Assembly: GCA_031285205.1 (NCBI GenBank) | Contig: JAITWO010000046.1 | Location: forward strand, 1-53,575 | Length of the DNA: 53,575 nucleotides | Origin: Methanomassiliicoccaceae archaeon | GTDB lineage: Archaea > Thermoplasmatota > Thermoplasmata > Methanomassiliicoccales > Methanomethylophilaceae | Direction: 5' to 3' | Shown: one piece after another, positions 16,957 through 25,500 of the stretch | Layout: the number at the start of each line of letters is the position of its first letter | Position numbering within the stretch: the first letter of the stretch is position 1 | Program-made: the position numbers and the translations under genes | Notes under the pieces: model-generated | Databases searched by the model: none | What the model was told of the DNA's origin: nothing | What the model saw: only the letters and a program-made list of their open reading frames with translations

Positions 16957-16970
16957 AATATCCACTTTCG
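16957..16970 (-). promoter_or_regulatory. BRE/TATA-like promoter of the acyl-CoA synthetase operon
   Basis: On the minus strand CGAAAGT (BRE-like) is followed directly by GGATATT, ending about 20 bases before the ATG at 16936. The plus-strand string ACTTTCGG occurs three times nearby (16964-16971, 16974-16981, 17032-17039). The same CGAAAGT precedes the lysS TATA box. Confidence 0.4.
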
Positions 16971-17129
16971 GTCACTTTCGGCCATCATGATAATTATCTG
17001 GCTTATTGTTCCGGGGGATGTATAGAGCGGTACTTTCGGCCACCTCCTCCGCTCCGGATTATATATTCAGCTGACGATGATGATCATGAAGACGCGAAGA
17101 TGCAACCATCCCTTGCATGACTTCTCTTC

Positions 17130-17181
17130 AGAGGAGAGGGGACATCCCATTCATCCCTGACATTTTTCCCTCCTCTCCTCT
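17130..17181. repeat. 10-bp inverted repeat in the intergenic region 16937-17212
   Basis: AGAGGAGAGG at 17130-17139 is matched by CCTCTCCTCT at 17172-17181 with a 32-base loop. It lies downstream of the QueG-like gene and upstream of the acyl-CoA synthetase gene. It may act as a transcript-end hairpin: read on plus it is followed by pyrimidine-rich sequence. No coding potential was seen in the rest of this 276-base gap, which also holds a short TGCAA-n7-TTGCA repeat at 17101-17117. Confidence 0.4.
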
Positions 17182-17212
17182 AATCTTTTCTTTTCGGAAA
17201 TGTCATTAGCGT

Positions 17213-17971
17213 TTATTTTGTGAACCTTCGTATGTTCGCTATTGCATCATCCGTCGGCAGCGGATCGTTGGTGTCCTTACCGATGGTGCACACGAATATG
17301 CACCGCCCACAGGGCGACCTGCCCTGGCTTCTCAGCACTGCCGAGTATTCCACGCATTTCTGCTTATCCGTTATCTTTTTCGGGTACATGGAGGATGCCA
17401 CCGCTCCCTGTGGGCATTCGTCCACGCATCTCATGCATATGGTGCACAACTGCTTTTCCATCGGTTTCCCGGAAGGTAATTCGGCAGTTGTTATCACTGA
17501 CGTGAATCTTATCCGGGGGCCGTTCTTTTCCGTCAGCAGCATATTGTTCAGACCGAATGTCCCGAACCCTGCGAGATATGCCGCATGGCGGTGAGAGAAG
17601 AACGACGACGGGTCCTTCCTGAGGCCGCTTATCCCCTGATATCCGTCCCTTGAGACGTATATGGCCGCGTGACCCGTCCCGTGGATCTCCATCGCCATCC
17701 TCTGCGCAGCGAGGTCCAGCATCAGGTTCACCTGCCTGTAGTGCTCCGCATAGAACGGGGACGGGGCGGTCGCCAATATGGTCTTTTGGACCGGGATCCC
17801 GATGACCATGACGGAACGTGCACCTTGCATAAGTGATGACGGCCTTTCGCATTCCAGTATGATCTTACTGACCATCGCATCGGTGTTCCACGCATCCGCA
17901 TCCGCAACGCCGATATCAACGATGCCTATCGACCTTGCCGTCGCTCTTATGCGCTCCATCATATCGTTCAT
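17213..17971 (-). CDS. QueG-like 4Fe-4S protein, paralogue 1
   Basis: A 252-residue protein resembling the core of epoxyqueuosine reductase-like proteins. It has an N-terminal flavodoxin-like/corrinoid-region pattern (MQGARSVMVIGIPVQ, SFFSHRHAAYLAGFGTFGLNN) and ferredoxin cysteines CTICMRCVDECP followed by CGRCIFVC. It is shorter than QueG (about 350 residues) and lacks its C-terminal repeat region. QueG binds cobalamin, so a corrinoid-dependent reduction is possible but unproven. Its ATG overlaps the stop of its paralogue upstream. Archaea generally make archaeosine, so queuosine synthesis is an unlikely role. Confidence 0.75.
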   Translation of the reverse strand: MNDMMERIRATARSIGIVDIGVADADAWNTDAMVSKIILECERPSSLMQGARSVMVIGIPVQKTILATAPSPFYAEHYRQVNLMLDLAAQRMAMEIHGTGHAAIYVSRDGYQGISGLRKDPSSFFSHRHAAYLAGFGTFGLNNMLLTEKNGPRIRFTSVITTAELPSGKPMEKQLCTICMRCVDECPQGAVASSMYPKKITDKQKCVEYSAVLRSQGRSPCGRCIFVCTIGKDTNDPLPTDDAIANIRRFTK

Positions 17972-18738
17972 GGCAGCGACCCGTACCTTCGTATGTTCGC
18001 AACCGCCTCATCCGTCGGCAACGGGTCTGCGGCATCCGCCCCTACGGGGCACACGAACGTGCAGCGAGCGCACGGCGATATTGCATTGTCCCTGAGAATT
18101 GTGGCACGGTCCAGGCATCTTCTCTTCTTCGTTATCCCGTTCGGATAAAGCTCGGATGCCGTTGCGCCCTCAGGACATTCGTTCACACATCTCATGCATT
18201 TGGTGCACAACTGCTTTTCCATCGGCTTCCCGAAGGGCAATTCCGCTGTTGTGATAACTGACGTCAGCCTTACCCGGGGGCCGTTCTTTTCCGTCAGTAA
18301 CATATTGTTCATGCCGAACGTTCCCATTCCTGCAAGATATGCGGCATGACGGTGAGAGAAGAACGATGCCATCTGCCTTCTCAACTCTTCATTCCACTGA
18401 TACCCGTCCCTTGAAACGGAAATGGCCGCATATCCCTCGATGTGCAGTTCCATCACCACCCTCTGTGCAACGATGTCCTCCGTTATGCCCACCGTCTTGT
18501 TATGCTCTGAGTAGAATGTCGACGGCGATGTTGCCAGTATCGTTCTCTGTACCGGCATCCCTATCACTATCACGGAACGCGCACCTTGCATGATCGATGA
18601 CGGCCTCTCGATCTTCGGTGTGATCTCCCTTACAAAATCATCGGCCTCCCACGCGCCGGCGTCGGCAACGGCCATATCGGTTATTCCCATTGACCGTGCA
18701 ACGGCCCTCACCCTCTCCCAAAGCGCATCGCCAGCCAT
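17968..18738 (-). CDS. QueG-like 4Fe-4S protein, paralogue 2
   Basis: A 256-residue tandem paralogue of the preceding protein, alike along its whole length (MQGARSVIVIGMPVQRTILA, SFFSHRHAAYLAGMGTFGMNN, CTKCMRCVNECPEGA, CARCTFVCPVGAD). All predicted cluster cysteines are kept in both copies, suggesting both are functional. The ATG at 18738 is chosen because TTTTAAATC lies about 27 bases upstream; an in-frame codon at 18759 would leave no room for a promoter. An HxlR regulator is encoded just upstream in the same direction. Confidence 0.75.
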   Translation of the reverse strand: MAGDALWERVRAVARSMGITDMAVADAGAWEADDFVREITPKIERPSSIMQGARSVIVIGMPVQRTILATSPSTFYSEHNKTVGITEDIVAQRVVMELHIEGYAAISVSRDGYQWNEELRRQMASFFSHRHAAYLAGMGTFGMNNMLLTEKNGPRVRLTSVITTAELPFGKPMEKQLCTKCMRCVNECPEGATASELYPNGITKKRRCLDRATILRDNAISPCARCTFVCPVGADAADPLPTDEAVANIRRYGSLP

Positions 18739-18811
18739 GATGTCACCTGATGATAACATGAAGATGATTTAAAAGGGAAATGGTTTGAGACGGCCGTTCC
18801 TTCAGATCGGA

Positions 18812-19171
18812 TCAGTATGGGCATGCGCTGCAGTCATGCGCGCCGCATTCCTCATTCTCGATCTGCCACTTCAGCGCCCACTCCTTGACGGTCTTTATCG
18901 CCATGATAAGTTCTATGCCTCCGTCCGTGAGCTTGTACTCGCTCTTGAGCGGTATGGTGGATGCATCGACTATCCTTTGGATGAGCCCTTCCTGCTCCAG
19001 TTCCTTCAGGCGCTGCGACAGTATCTTGGGGGTCACCTCCATCAGGGTGTTCTTCAGTTCCGAGAACCTCCTCATCTGTCCGCTGCCCTTGTAGAGTTCG
19101 AGAAGTATAAGGAAAGTCCACCTCTTTGCCAGGTAATCCATTGTTCTGTAGACGGTGCAATCGTGATTCAT
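18812..19171 (-). CDS. HxlR-family transcriptional regulator
   Basis: A 119-residue winged-helix protein with the HxlR pattern: an N-terminal cysteine (NHDCTVYRTMDYLAKRW), then RFSELKNTLMEVTPKILSQRLKELEQEGLI as the recognition region and SEYKLTDGG. The C-terminus adds CGAHDCSACPY, so redox or metal sensing through cysteines is plausible. The start codon lies in a perfect 16-base palindrome (19169-19184), and a TATA-like region is at about 19195-19205, indicating a leaderless autoregulated gene. The adjacent QueG-like Fe-S proteins are likely targets. Confidence 0.88.
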   Translation of the reverse strand: MNHDCTVYRTMDYLAKRWTFLILLELYKGSGQMRRFSELKNTLMEVTPKILSQRLKELEQEGLIQRIVDASTIPLKSEYKLTDGGIELIMAIKTVKEWALKWQIENEECGAHDCSACPY

Positions 19172-19184
19172 ACTTTCCAGTATG
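19169..19184. promoter_or_regulatory. Palindrome CATACT-TTCC-AGTATG covering the HxlR start codon
   Basis: A perfect 6-base inverted repeat with a 4-base spacer. The minus-strand ATG of the HxlR gene is its last three bases, and the expected transcription start lies at the same place. This is a position where a dimeric regulator would block its own synthesis. Confidence 0.5.
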
Positions 19185-19313
19185 ATATTCGATAGATATA
19201 TAATATGTGGTAGTAAAAGGAATTTATATAATTAAAAACGATATATTTTCATTGATTTTGACTATTTTTGATAATAACGGCGACTAATATGGATGCGGCG
19301 CCAAACCAATTTG

Positions 19314-19368
19314 TATATATAGATTTTGCTGGGCCGTGTTAACACGAATCATTGTTAAGTTATAACAA
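19314..19368 (+). promoter_or_regulatory. Orphan promoter region with two palindromes
   Basis: TATATATA at 19314-19321 is followed by the perfect 12-base palindrome CGTGTTAACACG (19335-19346), where initiation would be expected, and then by TTGTTA-AGTTA-TAACAA (19352-19368). The layout looks like an operator-controlled plus-strand promoter. No convincing gene follows: a 101-codon open frame from GTG 19381 to 19686 lies antisense to the small gene at 19453-19656 and has no recognisable content beyond a CEYCG motif. Confidence 0.4.
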
Positions 19369-19424
19369 AAACATTGATGAGTGAGTATATTTCTCTGTGA
19401 ATACTGCGGTGCAGAAAGAGGGTA

Positions 19425-19443
19425 CGGCGCCTTGTCGGCGCCG
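19425..19443 (-). terminator. Hairpin downstream of the small UGA-interrupted gene
   Basis: On the minus strand CGGCGCC-GACAA-GGCGCCG forms a perfect 7-bp stem about 10 bases after the TGA at 19453, followed by a pyrimidine-rich TACCCTCTTTCT. It is a plausible transcript end. Confidence 0.45.
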
Positions 19444-19452
19444 GAGTGTGTT

Positions 19453-19656
19453 TCATTCGGCCGCGGCCCCGGAGTACCTTTTGCCAACGTGGTGAATTTT
19501 TCGGCAGCCTCGGTGCTCCGGGCCGTTCAGGTGTTCCGCGTGATAGTTGAATGCATCCCGGATGTCCTCAACGACGCTCTTCGGATCAGCTTTGGCCGCT
19601 ACCGTCACGGAGCAGGAGGATGTTTGCCCCGAACATTGGCATCAGGGACGCATCAT
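19453..19656 (-). CDS. Small cysteine-containing protein with in-frame UGA at codon 5 (pseudogene or recoded)
   Basis: From ATG 19656 the frame reads MMRP, then TGA, then CQCSGQTSSC and VAAKADPKSVVEDIRDAFNY, ending in a TGA at 19453: 67 codons in one frame. A TATA-like TTATTTATATT (about 19674-19684) sits 25 bases upstream of the ATG, and a hairpin follows the stop, so the unit looks like a complete gene apart from the UGA. The UGA could be a nonsense mutation, for instance from CGA or TGG, or a recoding site. Initiation at GTG 19608 would give 51 residues without the cysteine motif. The family is not recognised, and the region could instead be a non-coding RNA. Confidence 0.35.
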
Positions 19657-19827
19657 GTGGATGGATGTGTAATCCAATATAAATAACTTGTTCATGAACA
19701 AATGTAGTGCCATGAAGTATCTCGTTGTTGACGGAGATGTTCATCATACCTGTGACGCGATCGAAAAATGCAAACATTAATGAAAAACTATGTTGTTTCG
19801 GGTTGCGTGACAACTTTTAATGGGTTA

Positions 19828-19904
19828 TGGTGCAGACGCCGGGATTTGAACCCGGGCAAGTAGCTTGGAAGGCTACAATCCTAGCCAGGCTAGATCACAT
19901 CTGC
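19828..19904 (-). tRNA. tRNA-Gly (anticodon UCC)
   Basis: The minus strand folds as a full cloverleaf. The acceptor is GCAGATG/CGTCTGC, the anticodon arm is GTAGC-CTTCCAA-GCTAC with anticodon TCC, and the T arm is CCGGG-TTCAAAT-CCCGG, followed by discriminator A and an encoded CCA (19828-19830). No intron. A TATA-like GTTATATACG is at 19928-19937, about 28 bases upstream of the 5' end. Confidence 0.95.
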
Positions 19905-20109
19905 GTAAGGCTTTGTAACTTTCAACTCGTATATAACAATACTGTTCGTTATGTGACGCATATTATTACTAAGGCTTCAGGAACGCCAAGTGTTGTAGTA
20001 GTTGATACAAAATTGTCGGTTTCGTACGAAAAATTGAAAACCCCTGAAATCTGTGGCACAAGAGGTCCTTTGGACTGCCGGATTACGAAGTGCAAACGTC
20101 GTCCGGATT
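19905..20109. other. Intergenic region between tRNA-Gly and the adhesin-like gene
   Basis: It contains the tRNA promoter and a 12-base palindrome TTTCGTACGAAA at 20020-20031. An open frame on the plus strand runs through here from the tRNA but has no recognisable family. No integrase or attachment-site duplication of the tRNA 3' end was found in the adjacent sequence. Confidence 0.3.
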
Positions 20110-22335
20110 TCACATTCTATCGGCATCGTCTTTATCATTATGTTCACTTTTCCGCGACAATGCATATCCTAACATAATGTCGATTGTGTTCTTCAGGTTG
20201 TACACGGTTACGATGACAATAATGATCATTGTGATTATTATCACCATCATACCTGCTGTCCCAAGTTTTTCAGGGATCTCTAAAATAACATCTTTGATCT
20301 TATCCGAAGGTGCTTCCGGCTCTTCGGGATCAGGAACCTCCGGCTCTTCGGGATCAGGAACCTCCGGGGCAGAGAATTCGAGCCCGTCTATGTACAGTGT
20401 CAAATCGGATGACAGGCCAAGAGCCATATCAAAAAGACTTGCCGCCGGTATCATGTATTTATTGTTCTCCTCTTTGTCGAGAACGACAACCTCATCTTCA
20501 ATTATCATATAGATAATGATGTCGGAGCCTTGATAACCGTCTGCCAACATCAGCAAGAAGCCATCCCTACCTGCGAAGCTGAACGCCGTCCCTTCATCAT
20601 CGAACGTGTAATTCCGGTCCAGTGAATATCTCGCAGTACCGTCAAACGTTCCGGATGTGTCTATTACCGTCATATCATAACGCAACGATATCGCCGGACG
20701 ACCGTCTGATATCTTCCATATCTTATCAAAGTCCCAGCCTTCAAAGGTGCTCATGAGAGCCATCTCCTGAGATGTTATGCTTGTCTTTCCCTCTGCGTCA
20801 TACCCCTCTCCGGGTAAGGTCCCCATGAGAAAATATGAGCCTTTAATAATGGGCGGCTCATTGCTGGAACATGCGACTGGATCTATTGATATCATCAAAC
20901 GGTCTTGTGCGGACTCGCCTTTGTCCATAATTTGTGTCCTTCCTGTCAACTCGCCTGCGTTGTAAAAATTTGTGACCTGCTGTCCGTCGCCGGCGCAACC
21001 GCCGACAAGAGTGATACTGCTGAAATTGTCTTTTATCAACAAAGAATAATCCTGGAAAGTTACGTTGGTAACTGAACACACGTCCCCTGTATTGTATGTA
21101 TCAGTGATATTTGCGAGACCGTTTCCTATGATGCCTCCTGCGTTTGAGTTGATATTTATTTCTGGGCGTATATTCGTGCTGTCTGTAAATGTGTTCTCGA
21201 TCAAACAATAAACATCTCCTACGTTCCCTGACTTGGATATATAAATGTCTGATGCCGCGCCAACTGATCCTCCTGTTATTGCAAACCCGGTTGAACTGTA
21301 GAAGTTCCCGTGTGTTAATGATATTGCTGATGTAGTTCCGGAAGTGAGACATCCTCTTATAACTATTATATCGTCATATTCTCCCAATAAGTCCTTTTCT
21401 AAACCAATTAGCCCACCGGAAACGCTAAATGAAATCGTATTTAATGAATATGCATCCAGAGGTGCATTGACGGCCATCGATGATACGATGCAATCGACCA
21501 AACAGTCAATAATTGAAACCGCCCTGACCGAAGCGGCTAAACCTCCCGCGATTGAAACCCTTGAGGAGTAATAAGTTTCAAGATCTTTTATCGATGCTGC
21601 AATAATGTATGAACTGTGTTCTTCATCAGAAATGATGCTTATGTTGTAAAAAATTGAGGAAATAACATTTCCGAATAAGCCCGCAGTGGAGACCTCGGCC
21701 TCCATTGACGTTGCCTTTATACCTTTTATTAAATAACCATTGCCATCGTAGATTCCGATGAACGGATCATCGTCGGTGCCAATTGGTGTGAAGTTTCCTT
21801 TAAATGGTGCGCAAACGGATGCGTTGACATTTTTGTCGCTGAAGCTCAATGCTATTGCGAATGATTCTTCGCCTATTGTTCCAGCGGCAATCACCGAGTT
21901 TTTCTCTTTGAGACAATTTATTGGAAAGTATATGTCAGAGAACCCTGGGCTCCCTTCTATCTGTATTATAATGTCATTAAATGAAATGTAGCCATGCCGC
22001 TTGGAAGATATTCCGTCCAAATCCGTTGTGATGCTGATCATTATATGATCATCGATAACGGAGGCACTTAATGTCACCCGGTTATCGGGGATGCCCGCAT
22101 CACTAAAAATAATGTCCTGTGTCTGTTTGTAATACGCTCCGTCATGCATATGATAAAAATCTGACATCATCCTGAGATCGTTCACAGAGGAAACCAAAAA
22201 AGGATCAGATTTTGTCCCACTCCCGTTGAGATATGAGGAACCCAGGATGGTTGATCCGTCTGACTGTATCGTCGATGGCAACATGAATATCGACAACACC
22301 ACCAATGATACTATTGCGGCTGAAAGCACCTTCAA
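20110..22335 (-). CDS. Adhesin-like surface protein with GLUG-like repeats and C-terminal membrane anchor
   Basis: A 741-residue secreted, anchored protein. Residues 1-25 are a signal sequence (MKVLSAAIVSLVVLSIFMLP). The middle holds repeats resembling GLUG/beta-helix adhesin units (GYLIKGIKA, TAGLFGNV, AGGIIGNGLANITDTYNTGD, NFYNAGELTG). A Pro/Glu linker with duplicated VPDPEEPE precedes a transmembrane segment (residues about 692-714) and a charged 27-residue cytoplasmic tail. Such proteins are common in gut methanogens and presumably contact other cells or surfaces. It is noticeably more AT-rich than nearby housekeeping genes, hinting at separate ancestry. It is divergent from the other large surface protein. 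Confidence 0.78.
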   Translation of the reverse strand: MKVLSAAIVSLVVLSIFMLPSTIQSDGSTILGSSYLNGSGTKSDPFLVSSVNDLRMMSDFYHMHDGAYYKQTQDIIFSDAGIPDNRVTLSASVIDDHIMISITTDLDGISSKRHGYISFNDIIIQIEGSPGFSDIYFPINCLKEKNSVIAAGTIGEESFAIALSFSDKNVNASVCAPFKGNFTPIGTDDDPFIGIYDGNGYLIKGIKATSMEAEVSTAGLFGNVISSIFYNISIISDEEHSSYIIAASIKDLETYYSSRVSIAGGLAASVRAVSIIDCLVDCIVSSMAVNAPLDAYSLNTISFSVSGGLIGLEKDLLGEYDDIIVIRGCLTSGTTSAISLTHGNFYSSTGFAITGGSVGAASDIYISKSGNVGDVYCLIENTFTDSTNIRPEININSNAGGIIGNGLANITDTYNTGDVCSVTNVTFQDYSLLIKDNFSSITLVGGCAGDGQQVTNFYNAGELTGRTQIMDKGESAQDRLMISIDPVACSSNEPPIIKGSYFLMGTLPGEGYDAEGKTSITSQEMALMSTFEGWDFDKIWKISDGRPAISLRYDMTVIDTSGTFDGTARYSLDRNYTFDDEGTAFSFAGRDGFLLMLADGYQGSDIIIYMIIEDEVVVLDKEENNKYMIPAASLFDMALGLSSDLTLYIDGLEFSAPEVPDPEEPEVPDPEEPEAPSDKIKDVILEIPEKLGTAGMMVIIITMIIIVIVTVYNLKNTIDIMLGYALSRKSEHNDKDDADRM
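20316..20363 (-). repeat. Two identical 24-base tandem units in the adhesin linker
   Basis: Positions 20316-20339 and 20340-20363 are identical 24-base units encoding VPDPEEPE on the minus strand. Perfect identity at the DNA level suggests recent slippage and possible length variation of the stalk. Confidence 0.8.
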
Positions 22336-22567
22336 TCAGATCCCTCGAAACTTGAATATAAAGATTATATTAGTTATGTAATATGTTAGTGTTATAATTA
22401 GCTTATGTTCAATCTCAAAATATAATATGTGAGTCGGCTTTCAGACATTATCGGTTGATGATGATGCACTTAGGAAGGGATCTGTTGTTAAGAGCGAATT
22501 TGGCCTCACAATAATTATATAATGATATAATTTATATATTCAATATCAATTATGTAATACTGGTTAA
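22336..22567. promoter_or_regulatory. AT-rich divergent promoter region of the two surface proteins
   Basis: The 232-base gap carries several TATA-like stretches, including TTTATATATT at 22531-22540 before the plus-strand gene and an AT-rich run at 22360-22390 before the minus-strand gene. The string TTATGTAATA occurs at both ends (22374-22383 and 22550-22559), close to each start, and could be a shared control site. No open frame of interest was seen. Confidence 0.4.
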
Positions 22568-25500
22568 ATGAGAAACGGCCTCAAAATATCTGTTATTTCT
22601 TGTATAGCCTTATTTATATTGACAGCGGCACTGTTATCCGTCCCTAATGATGACGAAACGATAGGCGCCGGAACCAAATATGTGGACAGCCAGTCTGATT
22701 TCGAAACAGCCATAGGGCGACTACAGGACGGAGATGTCATCGTCTTACGCTGTAGCGTCAGCTTAAATCGCATGATCTACGTGGACCATAAGCATGTGAC
22801 GATAAAAGGAGAGGGAGACAACATATCAATAACCCGGGCACCGGGTTTCGCTGCCTCTAAGGACACGAACCGCGATTGGTTCAATCCGAGCATGTTCGAA
22901 GTTGCCAGTGACGTGAACGGCGCCACCACGGCATCACTCACTCTTTTGAACATAACTCTGGATGATGCCGATAACCCTGACAAGGCAACCATGACGAACT
23001 CGATACCCAACGACGGCGGCACATTGAAGACCGGCTGGGAGTCACGAGTGTATGATTCGGTCATATCCGCATACTCCTCATATTCAACTGTTACTTTGGG
23101 CGACGGCGCCAAGATAATCAATGTCGGAGGGGCGACCGCGATAAGGATGTCCCCCGGGACGCTGAACATGGATCCGGGAAGCTACGTTGAGGGTTCCAAC
23201 AACAATACCGGATTCTACGGAGCCATATGGCTGCAGGGCGGGACCCTTAACTTCGACACAACAATGGATGGCGCAACGATAGACGCGCGTTACATCTACA
23301 CGGACAGCAGTGCAACGGTGAATTTCAGCGGAAAGATAATCAACTGTCTGTTCAGCAAGCCGTTGTTCGAGGGAACGAGAGAGAAATACACATTGACACT
23401 GACATCTGAAAGTGAGGTCAGCAATAACAGGTTGGTCAACACCAATATGTTCATACTCGGAGGTACTGGCAATACGGTCGAGTTCAGCGGCAAGGTCAAT
23501 AATAACCGCGATACTGGAAGCAATGATGAGTCGTGCAATCTCATACAGGTCTCCGGTACCAACCTTTCTGTGAACCTCAAAGGAGAGATCAAAGAGAACG
23601 TGCTCGGATCATCCGTGCTTCTAGCCCGTTATAACGGCAACAATCAGATCACTTTGCATGAGAGTAGCATCACCACCAAGAACAGTGTAAAATTCGGCAC
23701 ATTCAGGCAGTATGAGAGCAATGCGCATTTCCATGTATACGGAGAGGTGAGCAACAATGTATCCAAGACTGACAACGGAGGAGGATTCTATCTCTCAAAG
23801 GGCTATGCTACAATGTATCCTGGCGCTAAGGTCATCGGTAACGAGGCGTATGGAAGCGGCGGAGGCTTCTATCTGAACCAAGGCGCAACACTGACAATGC
23901 TTGGCGGAGAGATATCGGCGAACACCGCCAATAATCAGTATCTGAATCATTTGCTGATCGGACTCTCCGGAGGAGGAGGTGTTTGCCTCACAGCATCCGT
24001 CGGTTCGCAGGGGTCCTCATTCATAATGTACGATGGAGAGATCACGGGCAACAACTCCTCCACTACTGGAGGAGGGATCTTCCTGACAGGCAGACAGAGC
24101 GGGCACACCTTCATTATGGAAGGCGGAACCATAATCAACAACACCGCTGGAGCGAACACTGGTAAAGATATTGCGGTAGGGGCAGGATGGGCTCCGGGTG
24201 CATCGTCCGGCTCCAAAGCGATAACATCAACAACCCTTAACGGATACTATGTCTCTGTAGGGCCTGACACAGTGATCGGAAGCGGCTCCTTGGGTGTTGC
24301 GCTTTACAGCTCACTCTCTTACAGTAGCAAGACCGGCGTATACATACTGGACAGGACTGACAAGGTACGCCTCGGAAACATCTCAACCAACCTCGAGTCG
24401 GCTGTCGTAGCATGGGCGAAAGGCGAGCCCGGATATTCTGCATATACCTTAAGAAGTAGCATCTGGTACTCGACCGACAGCGCATCCGATACATCGGGCC
24501 TCGTGATGACATATCCTATGAGCAGTCCCAATAACTACGAATGGATCGTTGCCATTCAGCCATTGGATGCCGCCGGGTCGGCGATCGGCACTGCGTCCAT
24601 ACACGTACCCTCAAGGACCGTTCAAGGCCTCTTCGTTACCGTTCCCGTCGACGGGTCCGCTGACGGATATGCCGTGGTGGTAATGTCCGTCGCTAAGAAC
24701 ACGAGCATGCAGCTTGACCTTGCCCATGAGGGAGATGGAGACTTTTTCATCGGAAATCCGTCAGACCCCAAATACACAGTAACGGTCTCCACCGGAGGGA
24801 ATATCTCAGATTTCAAGATCATTCCGGCGAGCGGCTGGATAATAACATCTGCGATCCTTGTTGCCGGCGACGGCATGGTCGTTGATAAAACGGCTGATGC
24901 GCTGAGCAGTAAGCTCCGCGTATCGTACAGCGAACTTGCGAGCGGAACGAATACCATCACCGTGACGTTCGTTGACACGAGATTGTATCTGGACCTTGTT
25001 TCTCAGGGGGACGGTGACTTTTATATCGACGTATCAGGAACCCATCTGATCACGGCGACGATGGCCCTCGGCGACCCTGCGATCACAGACTTCGTGATAA
25101 CGCCGGCGAGCGGTTGGATAATAGGATCGGTGATCCTTCTTGCCGGCGACGGCACAGTAGTTGATAAAGCGGCGGATGCGCTGAGCGATACGCTTAGTGT
25201 GGCTTACGAAGAGCTTGCAGAAGGTATCAACACAATTACAGTGACGTTCGTTGACACGAGATTGTATCTGGACCTTGTTTCCCAAGGGGAAGGTGACTTT
25301 TACATTGACGTTTCTGGTACCCACGTTATTACAGTAATGATGGTCCCAGGATGTCCGGATATCACCGACTTCGTGATCGCTCCTGCGGACAGGTGGGTCA
25401 TGGGGTCGGTGATACTTGTTACTGGTGACGGCACCGTCATCGATAAGACGGACGATGCGCTGAACGGACCCCTTTCCGTATCGTACAGTGAACTTGCGAG

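Noticed and set aside
16964-17039. Three copies of ACTTTCGG as a dedicated operator
   Set aside because: On the minus strand the string is CCGAAAGT, which resembles a BRE and also precedes lysS; a basal promoter element explains it more simply.
19827-20177. Possible integrase remnant next to tRNA-Gly
   Set aside because: The frame begins inside the tRNA and shows no integrase motifs, and no second copy of the tRNA 3' end was found nearby to mark an attachment site.
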